DNA of 64,000 nucleotides. Source: Diospyros lotus. Taxonomy: Eukaryota > Streptophyta > Magnoliopsida > Ericales > Ebenaceae. This document shows positions 12,490 to 25,720 of the stretch, piece after piece. The translations under genes were made by a program, and so were the position numbers. A model generated the notes under the pieces. The model was not told where the DNA came from and made no database searches. It saw nothing but the letters and a program-made list of their open reading frames with translations. Location: assembly GCF_014633365.1 (NCBI RefSeq), contig NC_068347.1, positions 12,429,655 through 12,493,654 on the forward strand, read 5' to 3'. The first letter of the stretch is position 1. The number at the start of each line of letters is the position of its first letter.

Positions 12490-13770
12490 TTGAAATTATG
12501 ATTACTCATTACTATTAGCACTTAACTCTGTTCATGATTTGTGTTCGTATTTGTTTGTTTTTTTTCCTACTTTTATATATATATATATGTAGATATATAG
12601 ATATAGATATATAATGTATAAGATTAAGATTAAGATTTATTTATTTATTTACTTATTTTTAATGTAATTCATAATTGAAAAAAACTTCTAAGCATGGATT
12701 TTTCAATGTGTATATTATTAATAATTAAAGATAGTAATAATTAATAATTAAAGTCAAAAATTAAGCATGGATTTCCAATACTATTTATAATATTTATTTA
12801 TAACTTAATTTTAAACTCAAATAATATTCTCATCAATTAATTCCTCAATTAATTAAAAAAATTATTTATTTTTGATAAATATTATTAATTAAAAATATTT
12901 ACAATATTATTTTTGATTAATTTCTCAATTAATCCCTCAATAAATAAAAAATATATATTATTTCTGAAGAATATAAATAGACAACTTAAACTATTAATTA
13001 AGTCATATAAAATTATTCATTTGTATAAAATAAAAATAATTTTCATTTAATACTTATTATTCCAAAGCAATTGGGGATTTTCGATGAAGTATCTTGGAAC
13101 TTTTCACTATCAATTAATTAAATATTATTAATAAAAAATTTGAATAGACAATTTAAATATTAATTATTAATTAAGTCGTGTATAGATGTATAATTTTTCA
13201 ATATTAATTAACCTTTAACATATCACATTTGCAAGACTATGGAAGAAAATTAATACATAGTGAAAGAAAAATAAGTCAAAATTCATATTTTCAAAATTTT
13301 TGTTATTACTACAGAAATTAAATTTCAAGATCAGAAATTAAATATTTCAAGTGAATTTTTAATTAGCATTGAAAAATCCATGCTTCCTCACGTTTAGGAG
13401 TTTTAATTTATATTTATATTTATAATTTATAAATAAATATATAATATAATAAATAATTTTACTTTAATAATTAATCAATCATTACCTTTAATTTAATGCA
13501 AGACTAATGCATGGGTTTTTCAATACAAATTAAGATTTAAGATACTACATTTTCAAGACTAATATATGAATTTTTCAATACTAATTAAAATTTAATTTTT
13601 AAATTCATTATGAGTACACCTCATGTGCATTGCATGGGTGAATAATTTTAATAATTTTTCGTTTGAAAAATTATTAAAATTATTCGTTTTATTGAGAATC
13701 ATAGAAAAACGAAACCTGGGAAAACACATTCGGGTGGTGCATTAATTTTTATTGAAATTCTGATTACTAA
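12490..13770. other. AT-rich DNA without recognisable gene
   Basis: Very AT-rich, with ATTAATTA words and TATATA runs (12580-12615), and no frame above chance length. A CTTAAATATT / AATTAAGTC-type motif repeats loosely. Possibly decayed transposon sequence; nothing definite can be assigned. Confidence 0.6.
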
Positions 13771-13858
13771 TGCGCCTGTTTGTTTGGTTGCTCGACTTTT
13801 GGTATGCATTACACGATACCAACTATATATATATATATATATGGTAACTCACCTAGTC

Positions 13859-14194
13859 CAATGCTCGTAACCTTCCCAATCCAAGGCCAACAATATAGAT
13901 ATCTTTCCTCTTGCTTCTGAGATACTAGAGCAAGTTTATTCACAGTCTATGATTTCTCTACTAGTTTAGATTCCAAGTACATTGCTATGTAAGATGGTTA
14001 GACGTTTGTTTTGCACTTATGTAGAAGTGCAAAACAAAAGGCAAACCACCTTGCACTGGCAATGTACTTGGAATCTGAACTGGTAGAGCAATCAAGGACT
14101 GTGAATGAACTTGTTCCAGTATCTTAGAAGCCTCAGGAAAGTGATGTTTTATTGTTGGCCTTGGACTGGGAACGTTACAAGCATTGCCATAACA
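13859..14194. repeat. Long foldback, copy 2 (~340 bp)
   Basis: The outer arms CAATGCTCGTAACCTTCCCA (13859) and TGGGAACGTTACAAGCATTG (ending about 14194) pair, and pairing continues inward through the CTTTCCTC / GAGG AAAG and CAAGTACATTGC / GCAATGTACTTG blocks to a loop near 14010. The right arm lies in an open minus-strand frame (13985-14341) with the segment HHFPEASKILEQVHSQ, conserved with copy 1. Such a structure would fold into one long RNA hairpin if transcribed. The parent gene was not recognised. Confidence 0.8.
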
Positions 14195-14639
14195 AAAGAG
14201 TATGGTAGAAGAGGGTCCAACAGAAGGCAAACCACCTTGTTTTATTTTTTTTGGATGACCCACGATCACGAGGGCCCCAAATGCTCGGCCCCTTGAGTTT
14301 GCTGGAGGAGGAAAATCGCGAGAGGCTAAGGGGGCATACACCTTTTCTTTTTATAGTATTATAATGATTTGTTATTCCAATGTAATAGTTTTTTGTGAAT
14401 AAATAGGAAGTTCATGTCAAGAATTTTCATTTTCTATACACGTTGCAAGTTAAACTTTATGCCTTCGTTGCATAACAAACCACTATATCGGGCACATTTG
14501 TAGACCATTTGTTAAGTATAAACGATCAAGTGTTTTATGGTACTACAGTACTAGAAATGGATATAGGACTAAGATGATATGAAATTTTTGATAACACAAA
14601 CCAATCAACATGTAATGTTCAAACAATAATTTGATTGCA

Positions 14640-14835
14640 TGCCTCTTGAGTCATTAGGATCCCCCCAAACCCCCCATAGAAAATTTTACAATGAAAAATA
14701 GGATTTTTAGCATCAATAGAGTTCTCGAGTTTAATTGGATAATTAAACCCGAGATGGGTAATAAACTGGTATGTTATATTGTTTAATGTGCCAAGTAAAC
14801 CTGGGTCGGGTTTAATTGGTTATTCAAACCCGACG
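14640..14835 (+). repeat. Dispersed palindromic repeat, copy 2
   Basis: Contains GCCTCTTGAGTCATT, a C-rich run and GAGTTTAATTGGATAATTAAAC, in the order seen at 12240. Confidence 0.7.
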
Positions 14836-14934
14836 AGTGTAATTAAAAACGGTGAGTTATATTTGTTTTTGATGACATCGTTGGTGTTCTTGAGAGACAT
14901 TGATGATGTGCAACTAATAATTCTTGATGTTTTT

Positions 14935-15085
14935 TATTATGTGCCTCTTGAGTCGTTGGGATCCCCTAAACACCCCTCGACCCAAAAATAAAATTAAAAA
15001 TGAAAATAGGATTATTCGGAACAATAGCGTACCTGGGTTTAATTGGCTATTAAACCCGAGATGGGTAATTAAACACAATGAATCT
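14935..15085 (+). repeat. Dispersed palindromic repeat, copy 3
   Basis: GCCTCTTGAGTCGTTGGGAT and GGGTTTAATTGGCTATTAAA in the same order and spacing as the previous copy, in tandem with it. Confidence 0.7.
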
Positions 15086-15089
15086 GATG

Positions 15090-15552
15090 CTTTAAATTTT
15101 TGTGTAAGTTTTTCATATTAAATTTTACATTAAAACCTATTTTAATGAAAAATTCAATGTTACATAATTTTAATTTTTGGGTATGTGGGTAATCGAGCCA
15201 AAATGAATCTGATGGTTGATCCTGATCGTCGGAATCCGTCGTGGATGGTTGCTGGGGACGTAATTTCATAAATGTGTTTATTTTTTTCCCATAAAATTAA
15301 TTTTTTGATCTACAAAAGCGCAATTATTGGATATACAAAAGCGCAATCCGATGATCAGTTCTGATCGTTAGAATCACTAACCAATTAGGTGGTTAGAAGC
15401 AACAGTAAGGTTGAACTAATATTCGGTCTCTTTGGTTATTTTGTAGTTAGTTCGAGGTTTGGTTCAGTTACCATAGTTTGGGTCGATCGATTTCGTTCAA
15501 TTATTACATGAGGTTTAGTTCGGTTTGGTTATAACCAATTGCACACATGACA
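15090..15552. other. Unassigned flank of the TRIM element
   Basis: No gene. Contains a short direct repeat (ACAAAAGCGCAAT at 15313 and 15339) and a GGTTTGGTTCGGTT-type low-complexity run around 15430-15535. It ends at the first base of the TRIM 5' LTR. Confidence 0.5.
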
Positions 15553-16410
15553 GTTAATACCGCAAGAGCCCAGAGAAGGGCAGTATATGTAACACCATAT
15601 TTTCTCGGGCATGTTATAAATTAGGACAATTATGGGATAGTAAAATTTTTTCTTTCAAACTAATCCTAAAACATATCATTCCTCATATCCATCCCAAAAT
15701 TTTCATACATTTATCTAGAAAGAGAATCATCATAAACATCAAATGAGGAAGCTAGAATTGAACCTAACATCTTAACATCATATCTATAATAACCTTAATA
15801 CATGGAGACTCGATTCTCGAGGTAACAACTAAACACCTCAGGTGTAATCAAATGATACCTCAAACATACATTGACATTTCTCAACTCAACTGAAACATAT
15901 ACGGATCTTCATGAACAAATAAAATATCGGAACCACATGCTGAATCCATTGGAAATGTCACCCCATGTCGTCATATCTTAATCACCTCCTTGCCTAAACT
16001 GCAAGTCTCAACTGGAACGTTGAATGTTCTAGGGGCATAACCCAAGTTAGATGATGAATCATCTAAGTAAGAGAACAATAAACATATTTCATGCATGAAT
16101 GCAAAATGCAAAATGTTCTTTTCCATATCATTTCGATTTGAGTCGACCGCACCCAACTGCTACTCCCCATTTTTATAGCCTTACCAGGTCGAGGTTTTGG
16201 GTACACCATTGGTAGAGCAGCAGTGCCAGTCCATAATCCCAAACCCTTATGTGATGCATGATCAATAATATCATCGTGAACATATGCACATTTCATCATC
16301 AATACATATAAATGCAATTTACATGATATATTCACATCAATGCATGACAACATGATAAAATCATTTACTTAAAATCAGGTTTTTGGTTGAACTACTTACC
16401 TTCTCAAGCT

Positions 16411-16427
16411 TATCGAGTTACCTCGAT
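16411..16427. repeat. Short perfect stem-loop in family A LTR
   Basis: TATCGAG, loop TTAC, CTCGATA. It may be the family A counterpart of the TGAGTC-type hairpins of the other LTR families, but the stem sequence is unrelated. Confidence 0.5.
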
Positions 16428-16828
16428 ATTCGCCCCTCACTTCAAAATTCGTGCATCATCTCGATTTGTGTGCCAACCTCAAAATTCACACAAGTCACAC
16501 TACAAGAATTTTTGCTTCTTGTGATAAATTAATTTCTCACAATAACTATAAAAATTGTCACAACATATTTATTAGGACGAAATTAGTTTGTCACACATTA
16601 GTCACAACAAGCTTGCAACAAATGCACTTGCAAGGTGTAAATACCATTGTAAATAACTTGCAGCAACCAAGTTATTAATACAGTACCAGACATAGCTATT
16701 AAATTGTTTCTAGTTAGAAATCAAAAAGATTATTTAACAGTAAAAAATTTCATCCAAGAAAATAAGTTCTAGGACAAGGTAAAAAGCCTATAGTTGAACT
16801 ATGGTTAGTAATTCTCATGGTGGCATGA

Positions 16829-18457
16829 TCAGGGTAGGACTTCAGGACAAGTGTTCCTAAAAGGTTCATCAATGATTGAATTCCAACCTTTACCTATCTT
16901 CTGCATTATTTGAGATAATAGTCTTCGAACATCTCTGACAAACTTCATTCCTCGCACCTGCAATTGGTATGCACAATATCAGAGTAAGTTCCACTCAATC
17001 GCTAAAGAAAAATGAAAGACTAAATGCAGTCACATTTTTATTTGGCTCTGCACTCGGTAAAGGTAGCGCAGATGCACATTTTTATTTGGATTTTCTTTGA
17101 TTTTTGGCATGAGTAACAAAAACTATTCCTTAGACCAGATTTGAAATAAGGAGGTGTTGGACCTGTCAAGTGAGTCCATGCTTCTCCAAACCTATGGTTG
17201 GCCCAGAACTCATGCAAACCTTTTAGTTAAGATACCAAAAGAGTGTAATATTTTTCCATAGACTTCATAAATATGAAGCGTGTTACAAGTTTAAAAAGTA
17301 AAATTAAAAATCTACTGATAAGATAAATGCATGCAAATATATACCTACAAATTCCTTTTTCCTTAGACATTTCATTAAGTAACTCTAGGATTCAAGATGT
17401 CTAACTCATTTGCAAATAGACCTATGGAAAATATAAGTGACAAATTTGTTCATACTTTTCTAATATGAAGAATGTAAAATTAATTACTTATTTACTTGAC
17501 AAAAAAATATGATAAAATGTCTATTACTATTTGTATGCATGTATGCTTTCCCATTTGATCGAATGAAATAGTTTACTAAATAATTAAGCTATGGCATAAA
17601 TCTTTTTGTTTTTAGTTATGGTTAGTTTGTATGTTTCCATCTTTGAATTAAATATTAAACTGCAAATATATATACTTCTGTCATATCCCTTTCATGTCAT
17701 TTTAAATACATTTTGATAATCACAATGCCAACATATTGTTGTGTTGCTTCATAGCTTATAAGATGAAGTGATTTTTGCAAATCAACAATTGATACAAGTA
17801 ATATTAGAGCATAACTTTTTATACCCACTCCTTCCCTCCAATAACTCACGGAAAAATATGACATAAAATTGTTTCCAGCTTTTCTTAAACTAAAGCAAAT
17901 TTTGGACTTCTTATTCTTAATCTATTCTATTTTTCATTTACTGCAATGATCTTACATGGATTAAATTTCTAGTTCCAGTGAATACTAAGATTGAAAATAA
18001 GTATCAATCAGTAACAAGTGATGGCCGCAACAAATTTTTGTGCCAGAAAATGTTTAACTTTGAAAGTAAATAAAATAGGTATGGGAAGTCAAAAAAAGTG
18101 TGTGGGTGTGTGTGTAGCAGGTTAATAGATACACTTTATAAAAAAACGTAAAAATGGAGCACTACCTTCTATCGTTTTTGATCAGGAAATCATATCCCAT
18201 ACACTCTTTGTAAACTGTCATGATCTTTATTTCCCCTCCGATATGCTGATGAAGCCTGAAGATTAGATACATAAATAACAGAGATAAAATGCTTACAGAT
18301 AAAAGAGAACATGAACAGAAACTGAATAATAATAACAATAATAATAATAATTTCCAGTATAAGAATCTCAAAAATTGTTTTCACAGATAAAAGAGAAGGG
18401 AGGCACTTGAATCTGCCATTCTAATGAATCTACCTGTTGGCTGTTTGGGATGGACAT
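16829..18457 (-). pseudogene. Captured host-gene exons (unidentified gene) inside CACTA
   Basis: At least two coding exons with proper splice borders are visible on the minus strand. Exon at 18255-18166: acceptor TTCAG before it, donor GT after, 90 bases, encoding HIGGEIKIMTVYKECMGY and then DFLIKNDR. Terminal exon at 16957-16829: acceptor TTGCAG, 43 codons including RGMKFVRDVRRLL and GWNSIIDEPFRNTCPE, then TGA. A possible first exon is 18457-18434 (ATG, eight codons, then GTAGAT), but its phase does not fit the next visible exon, so something is missing or it is not coding. I do not recognise the gene. Introns are retained, so capture was at the DNA level, not through mRNA. A protein search with the two exon peptides should name the parent. 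Confidence 0.55.
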
Positions 18458-19677
18458 CTGGGTGAGGATTTGAACAACCGAACCACAAATTGGGGAAAGA
18501 AATGAAACCCTAAAAGAACAACACCACTTTTGCGGTCACCCAGATTACAGTCTCTGGTACGTAGAGCACCGCCGTCATCTGCGATAGTTTGGGAGCGATC
18601 GTCGAAGAGAAGCAGGATTGAGAGAGAGGGTGAGACACAGAAGGCGGGGGCCAGAGGGGGAGAGAGAGAAAGTGAGAGGGTGAGAGATTGGATTTGGGAT
18701 TTGGGGGGGGGGGGATTTGGGAATTGGAGGAAGGGGGTATTTGGCCAGGGAAAGAGGCGGGGGAGATTCCCGCCTCTTTAATTCACTTTTTTTTAATATT
18801 TAATAATTAAATAAAAATAATATAATTTAAGATTATGATAGTTACAGAATAATTTAAATTATGATAATTATTAAATAAATTAAATAATAATTTATTGTAA
18901 TAAATATATTTATTAAAAAAGTAAATATGAAATAAATAGAAGAGACATTAAGAGTGCAGAAAATAAATTGAAATAAGAGAATTGTTCTATTATGATTAAA
19001 AATATATATAAAATAAATATAAATATAAATAATTAAAAGAGACATTAGACATGATTAAAAATAGCATTTTCCAATTTCAATTAACCATATTTCAAGTTTC
19101 AATTTGCAGAAGCAAAGATGTGCTTGCTGCAGTGTCCTTCCTGCATTGTGCAGAGTCCTTACCTCCTTTAGATAAAGCCTATCCCCACAACTACAGTGCA
19201 CATGTTTAGTAGCCCTTTTTTAGTTAATCTATTTATTAAAAAAATAAATATATATTTAGATATTTTTTTATTGATTCACTGCTCCTAATAATTTTTTTGT
19301 AATAATATATATATATATATTTAGATAAATTATTTTTTTATTTTTCTTTTATTCTCTTCTTCAGCATCTACGCTCGCCGTCTCTCGAGCCTTCACCCCAG
19401 TCGTTGTTGCTGCTCATGCCTGCTCAAGCTATAGCTGTTACCTTCACAAGTCGTTGCCCATTACTGCCTTTAGATCTGTCTCTCTGTCATTATTGCCTTC
19501 AGATTGCAACTTCTATTGCCACCGCCTAGATTCGGCATCGCCTTCTAGATCTGCACCACTTTCCAAATCTACCAGTCACCGCGCACCTTCTTGATCTTTC
19601 ATATTTTCATCATACCCTCAATCTTATAGTTAATTATTATATAACATTTGTAGTGTTTGTTTATTACCAATTGTGTG

Positions 19678-20570
19678 GGTAATTGTTTAAAAAATTAAAT
19701 TAAAATTTTAATAATAAAATAAAAAATAATGGAATAAATTAATTAATTAAAAAATAAAAAGAAGAGTTAATATATATTTTTTAATTTTTTTTATACATTT
19801 TCTAAAATTTTTCGATGATTAAGTATGTTAATAACTATTATAAATAGTGTGATCATTTTGTATATATTTAATAATTATTACAAATAATTAATTATTATAC
19901 ATTTAATATATATTTTAATTTATAAATTTTTATATATATTAGTTTACATGTATATATACTTTATTTTATATTTTATATATTTAATTTATAAAATATATTA
20001 ATTTATATATTTAGAATTTAATTTATTTTCATTTTATAAATTTAAGAGAGAAAAAAAATTTCATCTCAAAATCCATCTCAATTTGATAGGGATTTTGAGA
20101 TGGAAAAATATCCGTCTCAAATTGAGAGGGATTAATTTTCGTCTCCAAAATTCGTCTCAAATTAAGATAGATTTTGAGACAAAAAAATCCGTCTCTAATT
20201 TGAGACGAAATTTTTTTTTCTCAAAAATTTGTCTCAAATATAATTTATTATATTTATTTAATATATATTTTTAAATAATAATTGATCAAAAATATTCATT
20301 AAAAGAAAGAAAAATTTTAAACATTCAATTCACCCTCCCTTTTGAGTGGTCATAACTTAAGTGACCAACAACACATATATAACATTTGTAATTATGTGTG
20401 AGTAAATTTATAACACACACATACGTAACATTTATTAATATGTGTGAGTAATTGTTTAAAAAATTAAATTAAAATTTTAATAATAAAATAAAAAATAATG
20501 AAATAAATTAGAATAAATTAATTAAAATAAAATAAATAAATAAATTGATTAAAAAATAAAAAGAAGAGTT
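19678..20570. repeat. ~100-bp direct repeat bracketing AT-rich DNA in the CACTA
   Basis: GTAATTGTTTAAAAAATTAA, AATAATAAAATAAAAAATAA and AAAAAGAAGAGTTAAT occur at 19678-19765 and again at 20452-20570. Between them is a CAATTCACCCTCCCTTTTG stretch (about 20326) like the 3' end of a copia LTR. This could be a nested insertion with its surroundings duplicated. A cluster of CGTCTCAAATT / AATTTGAGACG words also sits at 20060-20240. Confidence 0.5.
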
Positions 20571-21439
20571 AATAATGCCTGACCGATTCCTGATTGATCC
20601 AGTCGAATTGGCCAGTTCGATCTGAGTTTTAAAATATTGGTAAAAATTCAAATTAAAAATATATAATAATAATTATTATTATTATATTTTATCACAAAAA
20701 TGATACTTTTTGTGATAAAATTTAATCCATTACAATTATTTTTGTTACAATATTTTTCATATATTTGACTTTTTGTCTTAATTATAAATTTTTTTAATAA
20801 AAATTAAAAATATTATTTTATTAAAATTTTAAAAAATAATATTTTTAATGAAAATTTAAAATTACCAAAAATTATATATTATTTTATTATTTTTCAATAT
20901 TTCTAATCAATATTGACACAAAAAATTTGGCATCAATATTTTATGATAAAATATCTTAATATTAAACAAAAGTCAAATTTTCAAAATTTTTGTTATTAAA
21001 TAAGAAACTTAACTTTTTAGGTGAGATTAAAATAGCAAAGGTGAAATAAAATTTTTAAGGAGGAAAATGATAGGGGCAAATTTTTAATGAGAATTATAAT
21101 TTATCAAAAGTTAAATATTACTTTATTAATTTTCATGATATCTAATTAATATTGGCACCAAAAATTAATTAGATAATTTGGTGCCAATATTTTATGAAAA
21201 ATTATTATAACAAAAGTTAACTTTTTTAAGTTTTATTTTTAAATAAGAAACTTAATATTTTGTGTCAAATCAAAACAACAAATGTGAAATAAAATTTTTA
21301 AAGAGGGAAATGATGGAGGGAAATTTTTAAGAAAAATTAAATTAGCCAAAAATTAATTATTATTTTATTTTTCTAGTGTTTCTTTTATAATTTATTAATA
21401 TTTTTTTAGGATATCTAATTAATATTGGGGCTAAAAATT

Positions 21440-22060
21440 TATGACAAAATATTATAATAAAATATTTTTGTCACTACATGTCTTTATTTTTTTATTATGA
21501 CAAAATATTTTGAATTTTTTTTGTCACTAGATTATTATTTTTTATGATTAATATGATGTATTTTTATGAAAAATTAAATTTAATAAAATTAATATTGTCA
21601 TTAAAATTATTTTTGTCACAAAAAATTGAATTTCTCGTACATATTTTTGTCATATTTTTTTTTTATAATACTATGTTGTGACAAACTATTTTTGTTATAA
21701 AAATTATTACTTATTATGACTAAAAAATTTTGTAATTACATCTTATATAATTAAATATTGTGACAAAAATTTTTGTGACAAAATTATTTTGTCATATTAT
21801 GTAAGTTGAATTGGCACCAAGAATTTGGCGCCAACTTGATGTGACAAAATTTTGTGACAAAAGTTCTTTTGTCATTATAAATTATCTACATCACTATATA
21901 ATGACAAAATATTACGTCAAAATATTGTTTGTCACAACTTTACTTACTTTTTGAATTTTGCATGAAAAAATTCGATTTTGTCATAATTTTGTCACAAAAA
22001 AGATATTTTTCGTGACAAAATTTAATTCATCACAATTATTTTTGTCACAATATCCTAAAT
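21440..22060. repeat. CACTA right subterminal repeat zone
   Basis: More than ten TTTTGTCAC / GTGACAAAA words in both orientations, with a smaller matching set at the left end (16520-16610, GTGATAAATT, TTGTCACAAC). Typical of transposase-binding subterminal repeats. Confidence 0.75.
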
Positions 22061-24520
22061 TTCTTGTAGTGTCACTTCAACTTAAGCCTCAAAGCATCCT
22101 AATCACCATATTCCTCGATATGCGTGCCATGTCCTCGAAATGCATGCCCGAATAATTTACTTGACTTGGCATGCTTTTCTAGTCCCAAATAAATTCCTAG
22201 AATGATTTGGGATTTTTTATGGGAATTTTTCCCTTTTTTTTTTCTATTTTTCTTATATTTCTTTTCTTTTATTCCTTTTTCTTTTCTTTTCTTTTTTTTC
22301 TTTTCTTTCTCCTTCTTCTTCCTCCCGCTTGCGTGCGAACCAGCTTCACGCCTGCCGCAGCCCGCGCTCCAGCCGCCAGCCTCGCCGCCCTCTCCGACTA
22401 CCGCCGGCCTTGCCTGTAACATCCCGATAATTTGGGAGTAGTGAATAATTATTATTTTTGAATTTAAAGTAATTTTTGATTGATTGAAATTGAATAATTT
22501 AGTGAATGGTTGATAATTATTAATTATTGCAGATAAGGGGATTATCAAATATTTGTGGCTTTGAAGAAAATATTAATTTATTTGGTGTTAAAGAGTTGGG
22601 CAGGAAATTACTGGAAAATTGGGGGCATAGGAGTTATTATTGTTTGGGGTGTTTGTAGTAATTTTCAGAAGTAGTGGGGTTTAAATGCAATTTCCAGAAT
22701 TTGTCTTGGGTTCATTATAAAATTAATGCGCTGTGTATAATGGTTGAAGGAGGCAGCCAGCCTAGCTGGTCACGCGCGCAAGGGACTAGCCAGGCGACCC
22801 GAGTTCGAGCTGAGAGAGGCACGCGCGACTAGGGAAAAATGGATGATTTTTAATCAGCCTCAAGCGCCCAAAACAACGCCATTTTGGGGCACCAGTGCAG
22901 GCCAATTTGTGGCCACGTGGCCCGCACTGGTGCGCCCGTGCTGCTGCTCCCACGCATCTTCTGTTTTGCGAATTTCAAGGCCAAATTGGCCATGCATTTT
23001 GGCCAAATGTTTCTGCTATTTAATGCTTCAATTGAAGCTAAATTGAAGCTAAAATAGAGAGCAAATTGGTGAAGACAATAGCGAAGAAGGGAGAAAATAG
23101 AGGGAAAATTCAGAAAGTGGATTTTACTCCGTGCAATTAAAGATTTTGGTACTAGTTTTAATCAATTTGCATTAACATTTTCTATGGATTAAATCTTATT
23201 TTTAGGTTGTATTTTGGCTTATTTTAGTGGTATTATTAATTTACAGTGCGTGGGCATTTAGGGCCAAAAATCTGCAAAATATGGCAAACCCTCTTCACTT
23301 TCTAATTTTTAGTGACCTCTTATACTCGTAATAGCCTCGATTTTATACCGATTTAACATATTATTAGAGATATGCGTATAAGCCTGGTATCGAAGCTTAG
23401 TGTAATTAGTAAAAAAATACTAATTTGTGCAGCGGCAGAGTAGGGAGGTGGGAATCTGCTATTAAAAGGCAAGCTCTAAACCCCCTTTGTAAACCCTACA
23501 ACCTTCGTGTAAGTCCCCGTTGCTTCTTGTATTTTACCCCCTCCTTACTCCAATTCGGTGCCTAGCATTACTTATTGAGTTATTATTCATTTGGTATAAT
23601 ATAAATTAAATCTGGGACTTCTAGAATTTTAGATGTTGAAAGCCTATGGGGGTTTGTACCGCCCCCATTCCTTTCGGAATGATGTTGAACCCAACTTAGG
23701 GACTAGGTTCTTGGAGGTACTGGTTTATTTATGGATTTCTCGGGTGTGGGTCGGTTAGGGCTATCGAGCAGTAGGGTAGGGGTCGGCTGTTTGGTGACGT
23801 TGGAGTAGACTATTGTACGGCCCTGAAGTGGACCGTCGGGTGGACACTCCTAGTCACTAACCGTTGACCGGTATTAGACACTACTGACTAGCTTTCCATT
23901 ATGTGATTTACTACATAATTCGATATGTTGTATTACCTTTCATGGTTTGATATGCACATGGGTACGGGATGCATGTTAGGGTATTCATTTATTGAGTATG
24001 CTTGGACACGAACATTCTAGCATGGTTAGATTGCATCTAGCACTGGCATATGCATCGCATGTGGTTTACTATGTGGGTGGAGCATGGCCTGATGCCTGGA
24101 TGTATGGGCGCTGGTGTATCACGTTGATGCTCAATATGCCATTGCATTTTTATGTGCATTGCATGGTTATTGACAGTTCATAGGTTTCGGATGGGAGGAC
24201 CATTCCGAGGGAGCGTACGGCTCGACTATTCTACAGCTCGGGTGTCGGGAGGACCGGTGCGAGCACTCGGGTGACTGGAGCACTGACCCGGGATGGCATG
24301 CATAAGTTTGTTGGAGGTATATGTTGCGTTTCAGGGTAGCGACAGGTTGGTATAGGACTTGGTGCCATGTGTCTTGTGTGGGCCTTAAGGATTGATACGT
24401 GCTTTTATTTACGCTTTTATACTGTGTTAGGCGTCCAATGGCTTGTGTGTGCTTGGGGGTTGGTGTTATGGGGAGAGTTTGCTAGATATGTTCAGCCTAC
24501 AGCCTTTCTTTCTTTATGCT

Positions 24521-25696
24521 TGATAGCATGCATATTTATACCATATTTTGGCATTTCACCTCATTCTTATTAGGCCATTTGAAGCAATTTTTGCTGATAT
24601 TTGATTGTTTCTATTTTATTATGTTTCAAATTGTCCTTACACTATTTTCTATCTTACCTCTACTCTATGGATCCAGGCTTTAGGGAATATTGGATGGGCT
24701 AGAGAAGTGGCTCAACTAAAGGAGCTTGGGCCTACTAAAGAAGCTTGGGCCTACAATAAAGGAGCAGACTTGGGCTCACTTGTTTTCTGTTGGGCTAGGC
24801 CCAACCCTAGCCTCCCTAGCCTTTCCTTTCTTGGCCATGTATTTAAGGCCTCTTAGCATTAATTTTCAGAATATCATCATATAGATAGAGAGGAGAAAAT
24901 AGAGAGGATTCTGCCCGTTTTTGTTCTTGTAGCACTTTCCTGTTTTTTTACATCTTTTGTTCCATTTTGTTTTCCTTTCTGTAATGATAGGCTAGAGCAT
25001 TTGTAACCGATTGTGTGTCTTGAATCCATGTGGAATTTGAGTCCCGGATGAGCTACAAGAATCTGGTTTGTTGTTTGTTTCTTATTCATTTCTATTTGGT
25101 TTAGTTTGAGCAGATTTGTGAATGCATGGAGTTCATGGCAGGTTTGTGTGAACTTGCATGGTTTCATTTTCTGTTAAATGCTTAAGAGAACAGAATGTTA
25201 TAGCCGGTTGGTATAACATCTCGGAAATGAATATTGTGTGCTTGAACGGTTGTTCTTGCATAGGTCCGGATAGGTTGAATAGAGAGTGAATGGTTGCATT
25301 TTGTTTGCAAGAGATTTCTGCATTCATTTTGTTATTTCCAATCATTCTAATCCTTGGACGGTTGTTGGGGATGCTTTGAGTTTGTTTTCCGGAGATCAAA
25401 GCATCTAGCAAACCAAGATATATAGAGTGGACAAGGAAGATTTCACATAGGAGACAAATACACAGCCGGTTACACTCCTCTTATTGATTTTTCATCCATC
25501 TTCATCTTTCTGTTTTGCCAATTAGTTTTCTGTCAAAACAACCCCCCCTAAACAAACTGTTATTGGTATTGGTTCTCTTTGTTGGTAGAAGAAGGTGAGG
25601 CTCCTTGTGAGAGATGACCTAGGGTGCACTTTGCTGCAAACTAGAGAAGAGATTCATAGATCTCTAATTCTGGAGCGGTTCGACAATCGCTGGCCA
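24521..25696 (+). repeat. 5' LTR of Athila-like element (1176 bp)
   Basis: TGATAGCATG...CGCTGGCCA. A TATTTAAGG at about 24840 is the best TATA candidate, putting the transcript start near 24870. GGGCCTACTAAAGAAGCTT-type short repeats lie at 24720-24775. Confidence 0.95.
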
Positions 25697-25702
25697 GAAT
25701 TT

Positions 25703-25720
25703 TGGCGCCGTTGCCGGGGA
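25703..25720 (+). other. Primer-binding site, tRNA-Asp type
   Basis: TGGCGCCGTTGCCGGGGA, six bases after the LTR, is complementary to the 3' end of plant tRNA-Asp, as in the Athila lineage. Eighteen of eighteen bases fit from memory of the tRNA. Confidence 0.9.

Larger units (their letters stand above)
13780..14860 (+). repeat. Foldback unit copy 2
   Basis: Direct repeat of the unit at 7085-7187 plus 11427-12480, about 2.3 kb downstream of copy 1 once nested DNA is discounted. It is uninterrupted and so shows the undamaged structure: TA-rich left end, foldback, GGATGACCCAC, GGGGCATACACC, then the palindromic repeat at its right end. Confidence 0.75.
16498..22071. mobile_element. Non-autonomous CACTA (CMC) transposon with captured exons
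   Basis: Termini are CACTACAAGAA (left) and TTCTTGTAGTG (right), flanked by the 3-bp duplication TCA (16495-16497 and 22072-22074), the hallmarks of the CACTA/En-Spm superfamily. Subterminal zones carry many copies of TGTGACAAAA / TTTTGTCACA words, the usual transposase-binding type of array. At 5574 bp with no transposase-like frame it must depend on a transposase elsewhere. Most of the interior is very AT-rich, but 16829-18460 holds gene-like exons on the minus strand and 18520-18780 a purine- and G-rich segment, so it looks like a gene-capturing CACTA. Confidence 0.9.

Noticed and set aside
16498..22071. CACTA transposase (TnpA/TnpD) gene
   Set aside because: No frame with transposase features; the interior is AT-rich with captured exons only.
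22099..22548. 149-residue Lys-rich minus-strand frame
   Set aside because: Crosses the boundary between the family A LTR and the Tekay-like LTR and is driven by a TTTTCTTTT run.
24605..24856. 83-residue frame repeated at 34059-34310
   Set aside because: Identical because it lies in both LTRs of the young Athila-like element; spans the promoter and has no protein motif.
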